A DNA stretch of 64,000 bases from Paenibacillus silvestris (GTDB lineage: Bacteria; Bacillota; Bacilli; Paenibacillales; NBRC-103111): NCBI RefSeq assembly GCF_009882985.1, contig NZ_WTUZ01000039.1, forward strand, positions 434,001 through 498,000, given 5' to 3'. Shown here piece after piece: positions 25,706-35,063 of this stretch. Within the stretch, counting starts at the first letter, position 1, and every line of letters starts with the position of its first letter. Both the position numbers and the translations under genes were made by a program. The notes below the pieces were generated by a model that saw nothing but the letters and a program-made list of their open reading frames with translations, searched no databases and was not told the DNA's origin.

Positions 25706-26726
25706 AGTCGATCGCTTGGTAGAGGGCTGGTTGCAAGAGGGGTTATTGCCAGGAGTTGTTCTGGACATCGCGATATCGAACCGTTTTCGATTCCAAAAAT
25801 CTTATGGTTCTTTCTCTAATGGCACGAAGAAGTGTCCGATTCGCTTGAATACCTTGTTTGACATTGCTTCCTTGACGAAGGTGACGGCAACGCTGCCAGC
25901 TATACTCATTCTGGTAGCTAAAGGTGAAATTTCGTTAGATGCTCCTGTACAGAAGTATTTGCCTGAATTCCGGCACCCGTTAGTAAGCATTCGTCATCTA
26001 TTGCAGCACGCATCCGGGTTGCCCTCGGATCTGCCTGTTCGCCCGCGTGAGGACAAGCGGCCGACGCTTCTTGCGGAAATTTTCGCACAGGAGCTGCAAT
26101 TTTTGCCTGGTGAAGATATGCGATATAGCGATCTTGGTATGATCCTGCTTGGGATTATCGTAGAACGAGTAACTGGCGAGACGCTCGATCGCTTCGTTAA
26201 TCAGTATGTATTTGCTCCACTTGGGATGAGTGATACCTATTACAATCCGGAAGATAAGCTCATAGAACGAGTGGCTGCTACGGAATTTGTAAATGGATCT
26301 TTCATTATTGGTAAAGTTCATGATGAGAAGAGTTTCCAGCTTGGCGGAGTGTCTGGAAGTGCGGGGTTGTTTGCTACGGCAGATGATCTGACGCGTTATG
26401 CTAGATGGTGGTTGGCGCCGGAGAGTTATGATCTACTGCCTCCGAAGCTAATGCGCGAAGCTGCTGGGCTTCCGGTACGAGGTCGCGGATTAGGCTGGGA
26501 GGTTAGCGATGCTCCAATTTATGTGCCGAGTTGCGGTGTAAGTTGGCCTTCGCGTAGTTTCGGTCATACAGGTTTCACTGGAACGAGTTTATGGATAGAA
26601 CCCGAACAAGAGATAAGCGTGGTATTCCTGACGAATGCCGTTCATCTTGGAAGAGATAACAAGATTCGAGAATTGCGTCCGATTTTGCATGAAGCGGTTT
26701 GGTCCTCTTATCGTTTTGGAGGTTAA
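25698..26726 (+). CDS. Beta-lactamase-family serine hydrolase (class C/esterase-like, possible cell-wall amidase)
   Basis: About 342 aa, no signal peptide, so cytoplasmic. The class C triad is visible: SLTK (nucleophile Ser and Lys) in DIASLTKVTATLP, YSDLG in place of YxN, and HTGFTG in place of KTG. The HTG form is usual in esterase/amidase members rather than true penicillin-hydrolysing enzymes. The start is uncertain: TTG 25698 overlaps the RpiR stop (TTGGATAA), while GTG 25683 is also in frame; neither has a strong ribosome site, which suggests translational coupling. B. subtilis AmiE, a relative, cleaves MurNAc-peptide bonds but is secreted. Here uptake through the neighbouring importers followed by cytoplasmic cleavage is a reasonable guess. 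Confidence 0.8.
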   Translation: MDKVDRLVEGWLQEGLLPGVVLDIAISNRFRFQKSYGSFSNGTKKCPIRLNTLFDIASLTKVTATLPAILILVAKGEISLDAPVQKYLPEFRHPLVSIRHLLQHASGLPSDLPVRPREDKRPTLLAEIFAQELQFLPGEDMRYSDLGMILLGIIVERVTGETLDRFVNQYVFAPLGMSDTYYNPEDKLIERVAATEFVNGSFIIGKVHDEKSFQLGGVSGSAGLFATADDLTRYARWWLAPESYDLLPPKLMREAAGLPVRGRGLGWEVSDAPIYVPSCGVSWPSRSFGHTGFTGTSLWIEPEQEISVVFLTNAVHLGRDNKIRELRPILHEAVWSSYRFGG

Positions 26727-26760
26727 ACATAGATATGAAAATTAAAGGGAGGCTTTTTTT

Positions 26761-28074
26761 ATGAAACGTTTATTCAGTGGGGCAGTTCTAACGATGGTCG
26801 CAGCATCCTCCATGCTTGTAGCATGCAGCAGTAACACCGCAACGCCAAGTGCAACCCCTGGTACAGCAAGTACAGCAAGTACTGCACCAACAACAGCAGC
26901 GCCACAGGATAAAGTAAAGCTGACAATGGGTAGCTGGCGTACAGAAGATACAGAAGCTTACACAAAAATCATTGCTGAGTTCAAAAAGAAAAATCCGAAC
27001 ATTGATATCGAGTTTAAACCGACCAAGAATACGGAGTATAACACAGCTCTGAACACGGGTCTGCAAAGCGGGAACGGTCCTGATATTATTCATCTTCGTC
27101 CTTATGCCGCTGGTGCAGCTCTAGCAGATGCAGGCTACTTGGAGCCGTTGACTAATGTTAAAGGGATGGATGTATTCTCGAAGGACACATTGCTGGCTGC
27201 TACGGGATCTGACGGTAAAGTATACGGTGTTCCTACTGTTTTCAGCTCTACGCAAGTGTTTTATAACAAAAAAATTTTTCAAAAATATAATCTTCAAGAA
27301 CCGAAGACATGGGATGAACTCCTAAAAACGGCGGATACATTGAAGAAAAATAAAGTAACACCTTTCGCATTTGGTTCTAAAGAAGGATGGATTCTTTCGC
27401 TGACTGAAGGGACGCTTGGGCCGTCTGTTTATGGGACTGATTTTATGAAGAAAATACTTAGCGGGGCTGCGAACTTCAAAAGTCCGGAGTATGTGGGTTC
27501 CATTAAAATGATGAAAGAATTGACGCCTTATTTCCCGGATAATTATGTAGGAATCGGTATGGACGATATGAGAAATATGTTCGTTACTGAGCAAGCGGCT
27601 ATGATGGTTATGGGAGATTGGGAGTATGCGGTCATGAAGAAGACGAATCCTGATCTGCAAATGGATGTATTCCCAGTTCCGCCAATGAAGGCAGATGGCA
27701 AACAAACCGTAACGACTTGGGTGGATGGTTCTTTCTCCGTCAATGCGAAGTCCGCTCATAAACAGGAAGCTCTGAAATTCATGGAATTTTTGACAACGAA
27801 AGAATTCGGAGCGCTTGCTGTAAATGAATTGCAAAAACCAAGCACGATTCCAGGTGTGGCGGCTAATGATCCATTGGTAGCTAAAATCGCCAAAAATGCC
27901 GATTCAATCTCTACACCGTACGCTGCTGTCGTATATTTTAATGCGGGCAACCCAACGACGAAAGCTACCTTAGAGAATTCAATCCAAGGTATGTATTTGA
28001 ACAAATTGACGCCGGAGCAAGTGACAGAAGAAGTTCAAAAGAGTGCAGATACGTGGTTTAAACCAAAGAAATAA
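26761..28074 (+). CDS. Sugar ABC transporter substrate-binding lipoprotein
   Basis: 437 aa. Lipoprotein signal with lipobox MLVACSS, then a Thr/Ala/Pro-rich linker of about 25 residues. The mature part is a CUT1-type binding protein (family 1): KLTMGSWRTEDTEAYTKIIA, GNGPDIIHLRPYAAG, VYGVPTVFSSTQVFYNKKIF. It is the receptor for the permeases at 28097-29866. AAAGGGAGG precedes the ATG. No ATPase is encoded in this operon. Substrate not evident; a cell-wall sugar is suggested only by the neighbouring RpiR and serine hydrolase genes. Confidence 0.88.
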   Translation: MKRLFSGAVLTMVAASSMLVACSSNTATPSATPGTASTASTAPTTAAPQDKVKLTMGSWRTEDTEAYTKIIAEFKKKNPNIDIEFKPTKNTEYNTALNTGLQSGNGPDIIHLRPYAAGAALADAGYLEPLTNVKGMDVFSKDTLLAATGSDGKVYGVPTVFSSTQVFYNKKIFQKYNLQEPKTWDELLKTADTLKKNKVTPFAFGSKEGWILSLTEGTLGPSVYGTDFMKKILSGAANFKSPEYVGSIKMMKELTPYFPDNYVGIGMDDMRNMFVTEQAAMMVMGDWEYAVMKKTNPDLQMDVFPVPPMKADGKQTVTTWVDGSFSVNAKSAHKQEALKFMEFLTTKEFGALAVNELQKPSTIPGVAANDPLVAKIAKNADSISTPYAAVVYFNAGNPTTKATLENSIQGMYLNKLTPEQVTEEVQKSADTWFKPKK

Positions 28075-28096
28075 GTAAAGAAAAGGTGTTGGGGAC

Positions 28097-29026
28097 ATGA
28101 ATAACTTGGCCAAAACGTCCGGGTGGAAAAAGGGAGCAGTTCATCTGTTCCCGGTCCCTGCCCTCGCAGTGTACATAATGTTCGTTATTTACCCGATTCT
28201 TTCCGCATTTGGTTACAGCTTTTATGATTGGAAAGGTCTCGTTCGTGGAGAATTCGTTGGTGTAGGCAATTTTGTAAGCTTGTTTACGAAAGAACCATTC
28301 AATCATCTGTTTTGGAATGCATTTGGTCATAATCTTTATTATTTTGCTGTAGAGATGGCTGTGCAGAATGTGTTTGCATTTGTGCTTGCTTATCTGGTTT
28401 ATAGTAAACTAAAAGGTTCTAATTTCTTGAAAATGGCCTATTTCTTGCCGAGGCTGCTATCTGTCATCGTAGTGGGTTTCTTGTGGAAGCTTATGCTCAA
28501 CCCGAATAATGGCGTCGTGAATGTTATGCTCAAAAAGATAGGCCTTGTTTCATGGGCCAAGCCTTGGCTCGGGGATCCAGCTACGGCGTTAACCTCGATA
28601 ACACTCGTCAATAGTTGGTTTGGCGTTGGTTTCTCGATGCTGATCTTCCTTGCCGGTTTACATGCGATTTCTTCGGAAGTTATTGAAGCTGCCAGGCTTG
28701 ACGGCGTCAAAGGATTTCGATTGATTCGCTCAATTATCCTGCCGATGATGAGTCAGTCTCTGATCATTATCACGGTATTTACCTTTATCCATGCTTTCGA
28801 AGCCTTCGAGTTGATCTATGCGATGGAAGGTTCGCAAGGTGAACCTTATAACTCGACAGACACGTTGGCTGTATTCTTTTATCGTATTGCATTTGGTGGC
28901 TCATCTGGCGGAGATTCGGTTGCACTTGGTCTTGGCTCTGCATTGGCTGTCGTACTATTTTTCATTATTGCAACGATTTCCGCTTTGTTCCTGTACTTCA
29001 CTAGGAACCAATCGGCTCAGCATTAA
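28097..29026 (+). CDS. Sugar ABC transporter permease (MalF/LacF type)
   Basis: 309 aa, six predicted helices. The first helix VPALAVYIMFVIYPILSAFG, the motif SFYDWKGL and the EAA loop EVIEAARLDGVKGFRLIRSI are family features. It starts 22 bp after the binding protein, with AAAAGGTGTTGGGG upstream, and is followed 15 bp later by its partner. No ATPase gene is in the operon, so a shared MsmX-type ATPase is implied. Confidence 0.9.
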   Translation: MNNLAKTSGWKKGAVHLFPVPALAVYIMFVIYPILSAFGYSFYDWKGLVRGEFVGVGNFVSLFTKEPFNHLFWNAFGHNLYYFAVEMAVQNVFAFVLAYLVYSKLKGSNFLKMAYFLPRLLSVIVVGFLWKLMLNPNNGVVNVMLKKIGLVSWAKPWLGDPATALTSITLVNSWFGVGFSMLIFLAGLHAISSEVIEAARLDGVKGFRLIRSIILPMMSQSLIIITVFTFIHAFEAFELIYAMEGSQGEPYNSTDTLAVFFYRIAFGGSSGGDSVALGLGSALAVVLFFIIATISALFLYFTRNQSAQH

Positions 29027-29041
29027 GACAGGAGGCGGACC

Positions 29042-29866
29042 ATGAAAACCAACCATACAGTTCGGGGGCTCCAATACGCTGTGGCGTATTTGGGGGCACT
29101 GGTCAGTTTGTATCCGATTTTTCTGATGCTGACCTCCTCGTTGAAAACGAATATCCAAATTTTGAAGAATCCAATGTCACTGCCAACTTCCATATCTTTT
29201 GCTGCGTATAGTAAATTAGTGCATCAAATACCATTCTTCACTTATTTTTGGAATAGCCTTGTAGTGAGCGTCGTGTCAGTGGTTCTTATTTTACTATTTG
29301 GTGTTATGGCTTCCTTCTATATTGCCAGATACCCGTTCCGCTGGAATGGCGCTTTGTTCTTTTTCTTTCTCTTGGGTATGATGATTCCCATAAAACTCGG
29401 GATCGTGCCATTGTTTCTTTTAATGAAGAAACTCTCGATGTTGAACAGTATTTGGTCGCTCGTTAGTGTGTATACGGCGATCGGCATGCCACTCGCGATT
29501 CTGATCTTAACGGGCTTCTTCAGAACGCTCCCGAAAGAGCTGGAAGAAGCGGCACGCATCGATGGTGCGTCTGATTTCGGTGTGATGTGGCATGTGTTGC
29601 TGCCGTTAATACGCCCGGCGATAGGGACAGTAATGATTATGAATTTCATCATGGCATGGAATGATTTCTTTTTCCCGCTCATTTTCATACAAGATGATAC
29701 GATGAAGACGATTCCGGTCGGTATGCTATCCTTATTCGGGCAGTACTCGACAGACTTGAGTATGTTGTTCGCTGGACTAACCTTGGCTTCTGTGCCTATG
29801 ATGGTTATTTTCTTCCTGGCTTCCAAACAGTTCATGGAAGGTATGACGGCAGGAGCGGTAAAATAA
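29042..29866 (+). CDS. Sugar ABC transporter permease (MalG/LacG type)
   Basis: 274 aa, six predicted helices. LYPIFLMLTSSLKTNIQILK is the typical first helix and loop; the EAA loop is ELEEAARIDGASDFGVMWHV. AGGAGG sits just upstream of ATG 29042. It completes the importer with the two genes before it. A strong terminator follows about 40 bp after the stop. Confidence 0.9.
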   Translation: MKTNHTVRGLQYAVAYLGALVSLYPIFLMLTSSLKTNIQILKNPMSLPTSISFAAYSKLVHQIPFFTYFWNSLVVSVVSVVLILLFGVMASFYIARYPFRWNGALFFFFLLGMMIPIKLGIVPLFLLMKKLSMLNSIWSLVSVYTAIGMPLAILILTGFFRTLPKELEEAARIDGASDFGVMWHVLLPLIRPAIGTVMIMNFIMAWNDFFFPLIFIQDDTMKTIPVGMLSLFGQYSTDLSMLFAGLTLASVPMMVIFFLASKQFMEGMTAGAVK

Positions 29867-29906
29867 TTCCGTATTGAGAAAGCTGCAATAGTGAGGACGC
29901 TACAAC

Positions 29907-29955
29907 AAAAGAACCTCCTTATCCACGAAAGTAGTGGATAGGGAGGTTCTTTTGC
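29907..29955. terminator. Terminator between convergent operons
   Basis: AAAAGAACCTCC...ATCCAC and GTGGAT...GGAGGTTCTTTT form a long stem (29907-29953) with loop GAAAGTA. Arms and flanking A/T runs allow termination from both directions. Confidence 0.85.
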
Positions 29956-29967
29956 TTATGGAGCTAA

Positions 29968-30660
29968 TTAGCTGTTCGCGACTGGCCCAGCTGTAATGAT
30001 TTCCTGCAGGCGTTCCTGCAAATTGTCGGTGCAAACACCGCCATGGAAGGCGATGATCGCTTCAAGCTCCAACTCTTGGAACTTGGCGATGGATGCCAGT
30101 GCTGTTTCCTGATCCGGTGTGTAGGTCGGGTTATAGGATTGCAGAACGCCATTCTTCGCTGTTAGCGCATCGCCTGCGATCAGGGTTTTGCTCGGAATAT
30201 GATAATAAGAGGTATGATCCGGCGTATGACCTGGTGAATAGATGACCCGAATGCCGCCAGCAAACGGTAGAATATCTCCGTCTTGCAGCGCGACGTCGAC
30301 CTTGACGGACGGGGCGAGCTTTTTACTCTTGACGAGTGGGGTTTCACCGGTCAGATAAGGCACGGCCGTTTCGTGGGCCAACACTTGAACTTGGTCGCCG
30401 AGGGCTTGCACCAGCGCCGGCAGGCTGCCGATATGATCCATGTCTTGGTGGGTTATGATAATTTTGCTCAACTTCTCAAATGGAATGGATAATTCCTGAA
30501 ACGCGGCACGAATCAGCTCCAGTTGGCCGGGGATGCCAGTATCGATGAGAATGACGTCTTGATCGTCCCATAAGATGGTTGGGATGAAGGGGTTGCTGCT
30601 GTTTGCTGCGCCTAGCTGAATGGTTGTAATACCTGAGCCCAATTGAACCAATTCGAACAC
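29968..30660 (-). CDS. MBL-fold metallo-hydrolase (glyoxalase II/lactonase-like)
   Basis: 230 aa, no signal peptide. Metal ligands of the metallo-beta-lactamase fold are clear: THQDMDHIG (HxxxDH, first His replaced by Gln: H-Q-D-M-D-H still gives three ligands), PGHTPDHTSYY, IAGDALTA, and a final FHGG. Substrates in this broad family include thioesters, lactones and others; none can be named here. The start is GTG complementary to 30658-30660, with only a weak ribosome site. It may be co-transcribed with the surface genes upstream on the same strand, but a possible hairpin at 30749-30776 lies between them. Confidence 0.8.
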   Translation of the reverse strand: MFELVQLGSGITTIQLGAANSSNPFIPTILWDDQDVILIDTGIPGQLELIRAAFQELSIPFEKLSKIIITHQDMDHIGSLPALVQALGDQVQVLAHETAVPYLTGETPLVKSKKLAPSVKVDVALQDGDILPFAGGIRVIYSPGHTPDHTSYYHIPSKTLIAGDALTAKNGVLQSYNPTYTPDQETALASIAKFQELELEAIIAFHGGVCTDNLQERLQEIITAGPVANS

Positions 30661-30748
30661 CGCCTAATTAAATTTAGATACTCTCTTATTATTCCTTTAT
30701 TGTCGTGGAAAAACAAGTTCTGTGCGTTGGGATAAAAGAGAGGGGCGA

Positions 30749-30776
30749 GGAGGTGGGGGACTAGGCGTCCCCTCCT
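30749..30776 (-). terminator. GC-rich hairpin after the SLH-cohesin gene (weak terminator)
   Basis: AGGAGGGGA and TCCCCCACCTCC pair on the minus strand around a 7-nt loop, just after the stop codon of the surface protein gene. No long T run follows, so termination may be partial. Confidence 0.4.
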
Positions 30777-30787
30777 GTTCGTTTGGT

Positions 30788-32464
30788 TTATTTCGATAAC
30801 AAACGGTACAATACCTGTGCTGCTTCGGCTCGCGTAGCAACGCCTTGAGGTTCGAATTGACCCTCAGAGCGGCCTTGCACCAAGCCTAAAGCTGCTGCTG
30901 CTTTGACATCGGCTAACGCCCATTCTCCGATTGCGGCTTCGTCTGAGAAAGACGGCGCTGCGGTCGAATCGGTTATGCCATGCAGAAGCCTGTAAGACCG
31001 CATCAGTATGGTCGTCATTTCTTCGCGAGAGACCTGGGCATTTGGATCGAACTTGTCAATTTCCCTGCCATTCACGATGCCAGCCTGTACGGCGGCTGCA
31101 ACCTCGGAGGCGAACCAATCGGTTGGCTTCACATCCTGGAAAGAAGTGGATACACTGGCTGTCTTCAGCTTCAGTGCCCTTGCAATAAGAGCTGTGAATT
31201 GTGCGCGCGTTACTTTGCTTTCGGGTTCGAAGGTTGATTCACTTGTGCCGCTAATGACAAGTTTAGAGGCTAGTTCTCGGATGACATTCGCCGCCCAGTG
31301 GGTTTGTGGGACATCTGCGAAAGATTTGGATACTTCCAGAACGGTGTACGTGCTGAAGTGGGAGACGTCGGAAGTCAATTCACCATTTGCGTAAGTTCCT
31401 CCTACACGCTCCAGTCCTCCAAGATCAGAGATGTAATAGACGCTGCTAAGTTTCGGATTTACAGCGGGATCAAGCTTGAATCGAATCTGAATGGGTTGTT
31501 CGAAACTCGTGAGACTCAAGGTCTGACCAGCTTTGGTTGTAACATACAGCTTAATGTCGTAAACTGCGCTGCCTAACTTTACGCTCGCTCCTAGTTCATT
31601 CTTAGCTCGATTCAGCACCCCGTCTCCAATTGTCGGCTCGTTATGCGGTTTGATGGTAAGTGTGATTTTGCTCTCGGAGCGTTCTTGCTCACTGACAAGA
31701 TTGATAAGCTGGGTGAACAACTTAGCTGGGATCTTCAGCTTGATGTTCTCCGATTGAATTTCAAGCTTCTTATCGCCTAACAATTCGGCCGTATTGGGAG
31801 GAAAATTGATCTGCTGAACATCAACTGGCAGGGAAATGGAAATCTGGTCAACTCCACTGGTCTGTAGCTGCTCTGGTTTCACAGAAACGACAGTTGGTTC
31901 AATGGGGGCTGTAGTCACAGGGGAGCCTCCACTTGTCGATGATTCACTGCTTACTACCACGACGGCCGCCTTAATGTCAGGCGTCATTGTTTTCTCGTCC
32001 TTAAGAGAGCTGGTGCTCATCTTAACCATCTTTAGTGCAAGCTCAGCGGTGCCAGGGGTAATTGCATGGAAGGTTAAACTGCCGAGTTTGACCGACCCGT
32101 TCAGCCCCGTTAATGATCCTGTTTTTGTATAGACGAGCTGTGCGTGTGTACCACCGTCCCGCACAATCTTTATTGGTAGTGCGAAGCCGTTCAGGTCGGT
32201 AAATTTTTGGGTGGTATCCAACTGCAGTCTGGATTCATCATAATATAGGTTAAGTTCATAGGCGAATACGTCATCTAAGGAATCGCCTTTAATATCAACC
32301 TGAAACGATTGATTTTGCAACAAGGAGTTTGTTGAAGTTGTTACGGAGAATACAGGATCGACGACTGCTGCCGCAACCTGCGGAAGCCAAAGTCCTACAG
32401 CTAAACATAGGGATAAAGAAAATCCAAGCAGCATACGTGCCATATCTAGGTCCCGACCTTTCAT
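30788..32464 (-). CDS. Cell-surface cohesin-SLH protein (scaffoldin-like)
   Basis: 558 aa. Signal peptide ends near residue 34 (CLAVGLWLPQVAAAV). Residues about 38-165 look like a cohesin domain: FSVTTSTNSLLQNQSFQVDI, FAYELNLYYDESRLQL and a closing GLNGSVKLGSLTFHA. Residues about 195-378 form a beta-rich domain also seen in other SLH proteins (ending DVSHFSTYTVLE). Three SLH repeats follow at about 380-432, 440-493 and 504-558, with TRAQ, SREE and TRAE motifs, anchoring the protein to secondary wall polysaccharide. It starts 10 bp after the amidase stop, so it shares an operon. The start is uncertain: the ATG at 32464 and an in-frame ATG at 32443 both lack a strong ribosome site. It may hold dockerin-bearing proteins such as the neighbouring amidase. 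Confidence 0.85.
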   Translation of the reverse strand: MKGRDLDMARMLLGFSLSLCLAVGLWLPQVAAAVVDPVFSVTTSTNSLLQNQSFQVDIKGDSLDDVFAYELNLYYDESRLQLDTTQKFTDLNGFALPIKIVRDGGTHAQLVYTKTGSLTGLNGSVKLGSLTFHAITPGTAELALKMVKMSTSSLKDEKTMTPDIKAAVVVVSSESSTSGGSPVTTAPIEPTVVSVKPEQLQTSGVDQISISLPVDVQQINFPPNTAELLGDKKLEIQSENIKLKIPAKLFTQLINLVSEQERSESKITLTIKPHNEPTIGDGVLNRAKNELGASVKLGSAVYDIKLYVTTKAGQTLSLTSFEQPIQIRFKLDPAVNPKLSSVYYISDLGGLERVGGTYANGELTSDVSHFSTYTVLEVSKSFADVPQTHWAANVIRELASKLVISGTSESTFEPESKVTRAQFTALIARALKLKTASVSTSFQDVKPTDWFASEVAAAVQAGIVNGREIDKFDPNAQVSREEMTTILMRSYRLLHGITDSTAAPSFSDEAAIGEWALADVKAAAALGLVQGRSEGQFEPQGVATRAEAAQVLYRLLSK

Positions 32465-32474
32465 TGAATATTGC

Positions 32475-34685
32475 TTACGGTGTTAATACGAGCTTTGATT
32501 CCTCCTCGGGTGTTAGAGCGGGAGTGGACGCCGGCATCGTACGGAGGTGGGTGGCCTGTTCGAAGGCGTATGCCAGTTTAATCAAGGTTCCTTCATCGTA
32601 CTCTCTGCCCAGAAGTTCAAGCCCGAATGGAACTTGGTTCGTGTAACCTGCTGGGAAACTGATAGCTGGAAAACCGGAGTAAGCACTTAATCGATTCGCA
32701 TTGCCTGAAGTGGTTGCATATAGGACGGCATCTAACGAATTTTCGCCTAATACTTGAGTTAGCGATTGTTGTGTAAGCTTCGTACGCTCCCAAAGATCTT
32801 TATAATAGTTCAACGTTTCCAACGTGGTTACGTTATCGCGTTGAATCATCGAACTTTTTTGACTCTGTAAAATATCGTTGGAAGCAATAATTTCCGTCAA
32901 TGTCTTGTAAGGGGCATTTGCGCCGAGTGAAGCTAGATAATCGTTCAAGTCAAACTTGAATTCAGTGCCGCTCAAGCTGGCATAACCGAGGATTTTGGAT
33001 TGGTTCGGGATTGTTACATCAATAACGGTTGCCCCGAGTTCTTTCATCTTGTCAGTTGCCGCAGTGAAAGCTGCGTCATTGCCGGTTGACAGTGAACGGA
33101 TGACTCCGATTTTCGCTCCTTTTAAACCGTCTTTATCCAAATAATCGGTGTAGCTTTTCGGGATATTACCGGTTGATAGAGCGGTAACCAGATCATTCGG
33201 GTCATATCCACTGACAGCATCAAGCGCTATTGCTGCATCAGCTACGGAACGTGCCATCGGACCGCCGACGTCCTGGGAATGAGCGAGGGGGATGATGCCT
33301 TCACGGCTCGTCAACCCAATTGTTGGGCGAATACCTACAAGTGCGTTGCGTGAGGATGGGATTCTAATAGAGCCGCCTGTATCTGTTCCGAGGCCGATTA
33401 CACCGAAGTTCGCTGCAAGTGCGGCACCGGTTCCACCGCTTGATCCGCCGGGATTTGTAGTCAAATCATACGGATTTTTGGTCTGTCCACCAAGCGAGCT
33501 GAGTGTTGTTGTTCCGAAGGCGAATTCATGGAGGTTGGATTTCGCGAGTATTATCGCGCCTGCATTCTTTAATTTCTTGATCATGAACGCATCGGTCGAA
33601 GTGTTGTTCGCTTTGAGGCAAATACATCCGGCAGTCGTGGGCATTCCGATTGTATTGAAGTTGTCCTTCACGATCACGGGGATTCCGTGCAGTGGTCCTC
33701 TGGAACCTTTCTCGCTACGTTCCTTGTCTAGTGCTGCTGCTTCTTCGAGGGCATCTGGGTTGACTGAGAGGATGGCCTTGATTTCAGGACCCTTTTGATC
33801 GTATGTATCAATTCGTGCCAAATATTTCGTGACGAGCTGGACGGAAGTTAATTTACCGGCATTCATCGCATTTTGAATATCCATGACCGATGCTTCCATC
33901 AGCTCAAAGTCCTTGGTGTCATACAGCACCTTTTTGCCTAAAAGGCCTAGATCAGTCAGATCGATCGATCCGTTCTGGTTGAAATCGGCACCGGCCACTG
34001 TAGACCAAGATGTATGAGTAGATGTGATACCGTAAAAAGGAGCTAGCTTAGCCAAGTCGCCGATATCTAGTGCGCCATTACCGTTTAAGTCACCGGTAAC
34101 TTGATTTGTTTGCAGGCTGAGGCTGCTGGGGTGAGTTGCTTGAATCACGCCGTTATCTGCAAGGCCGAGTTCTGCGCTCACTTTAATATCCTGTATGCCG
34201 CCGTTTGCTTTTGCTTTGAATGTAAGGCGGATGAGTGGTTTGTTATTAACGGCCGATTCACTAATACTGGCAGCAACGACTGTTGCTTTACCGAGCTCTG
34301 TATATTGTCCGACGATACTGGTGGAACTATCTACAGCTTCTGCATCGATAAAATCAACGCGAGCTGGATTAAACGCAATGATAAACTTCTGAGCGGTTAC
34401 TTTACCGGTGATGCCGGTTAACGCTACATTTACATCGAATTGCGCGCCGCTGATTGTAGTAGATGGGCCTGTAACGAGGACTGATTCCGAACCTGGCGGC
34501 AAAATGATAACATTAGGCGGCGTTTGATAGACATTTTCTGTTACTGTAGATGAACTTACTGTTGAATTGATGTTAGGGATAGAGGTTTCTGCAGCAGCGC
34601 TAAATGCTCCTATAGGCAACGTAGCGGCAATAAGGGCTGTGGAAAGTACCTTTGAAACAGAGCTTCTGGACAATAAGAATTTCAT
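32475..34685 (-). CDS. Secreted amidase with cohesin and dockerin modules
   Basis: 736 aa from ATG 34685, which has GGAGGC six nt upstream (a longer in-frame ATG at 34724 has no such site). Signal peptide 1 to about 31 (ATLPIGAFSAAAE). Cohesin-like domain at about 68-192. Dockerin at about 198-253: GDLNGNGALDIGDLAKLAP and ADFNQNGSIDLTDLGLLG, two calcium-loop repeats. Then a complete amidase-signature enzyme from about 265 to the end: catalytic Lys340 (PVIVKDNF), cis-Ser415 in NPGGSSGG and nucleophile Ser439 in GTDTGGSIRIP. Such enzymes cut carboxamides to acid plus ammonia; the exact substrate is unknown. Amidases of this class are usually cytoplasmic, so a secreted one with cohesin and dockerin is unusual. 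The dockerin could dock onto the SLH-cohesin protein encoded next to it. Confidence 0.9.
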   Translation of the reverse strand: MKFLLSRSSVSKVLSTALIAATLPIGAFSAAAETSIPNINSTVSSSTVTENVYQTPPNVIILPPGSESVLVTGPSTTISGAQFDVNVALTGITGKVTAQKFIIAFNPARVDFIDAEAVDSSTSIVGQYTELGKATVVAASISESAVNNKPLIRLTFKAKANGGIQDIKVSAELGLADNGVIQATHPSSLSLQTNQVTGDLNGNGALDIGDLAKLAPFYGITSTHTSWSTVAGADFNQNGSIDLTDLGLLGKKVLYDTKDFELMEASVMDIQNAMNAGKLTSVQLVTKYLARIDTYDQKGPEIKAILSVNPDALEEAAALDKERSEKGSRGPLHGIPVIVKDNFNTIGMPTTAGCICLKANNTSTDAFMIKKLKNAGAIILAKSNLHEFAFGTTTLSSLGGQTKNPYDLTTNPGGSSGGTGAALAANFGVIGLGTDTGGSIRIPSSRNALVGIRPTIGLTSREGIIPLAHSQDVGGPMARSVADAAIALDAVSGYDPNDLVTALSTGNIPKSYTDYLDKDGLKGAKIGVIRSLSTGNDAAFTAATDKMKELGATVIDVTIPNQSKILGYASLSGTEFKFDLNDYLASLGANAPYKTLTEIIASNDILQSQKSSMIQRDNVTTLETLNYYKDLWERTKLTQQSLTQVLGENSLDAVLYATTSGNANRLSAYSGFPAISFPAGYTNQVPFGLELLGREYDEGTLIKLAYAFEQATHLRTMPASTPALTPEEESKLVLTP

Positions 34686-34785
34686 GAGGACGCCTCCAGT
34701 TACAATTACGAATTTATTGAACAAGGAAAATTCTGAGTGAATGAAGAGAGTGTAATTCTAAGCAAGTGCGTAGATCGGTAGATTA

Positions 34786-34831
34786 ATAGATAAATAGATA
34801 AACAAATAGATAGATAAATAGATAAATAGAA
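34786..34831. repeat. Short tandem repeat (ATAGATAA unit)
   Basis: About six imperfect copies of an ATAGATAA/ATAAATAG unit lie 100 bp upstream of the amidase start on its promoter side. Slippage could change spacing of upstream elements, giving phase-like variation, but this is speculative. Confidence 0.7.
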
Positions 34832-34979
34832 AGAGTTAGATGAATTAACCTGGGACTAATCGTTGAAGTTGAATATCTAAGTGAGTTTGTGTTAGATAAT
34901 ATCACCTCGTTTAATTAATTTTCACTTATGGACACCATTCTATTACACGATTTGTTAATAAACAAGGTATAAAATTCCA

Positions 34980-34993
34980 AGAAAGCGCATGCA
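34980..34993. promoter_or_regulatory. Candidate CcpA (cre) site
   Basis: AGAAAGCGCATGCA matches the degenerate cre consensus TGNAANCGNWNNCA except the first base. It lies in the 718-bp divergent gap between the amidase and asparaginase genes. Confidence 0.35.
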
Positions 34994-35046
34994 AATATTC
35001 TAAAATTTTTAGAATTGTAAATTCAGAGGGGTTCCTTGGTTATTTA

Positions 35047-35063
35047 AGTTAACTTTTATGACA
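35047..35063. promoter_or_regulatory. Possible TnrA/GlnR-like nitrogen box
   Basis: AGTTA-N7-TGACA matches the TGTNA-N7-TNACA model with one mismatch. A second word of the same quality, TGATA-N7-TGACA, is at 35321-35337. In AT-rich DNA of this length about one such match is expected by chance, so support is weak, though regulation by nitrogen would suit the genes. Confidence 0.25.

Noticed and set aside
30788-34685. A classical cellulosome
   Set aside because: Cohesin and dockerin modules are present, but the only catalytic domain attached is an amidase, and no cellulase or other carbohydrate-active enzyme lies in the group.
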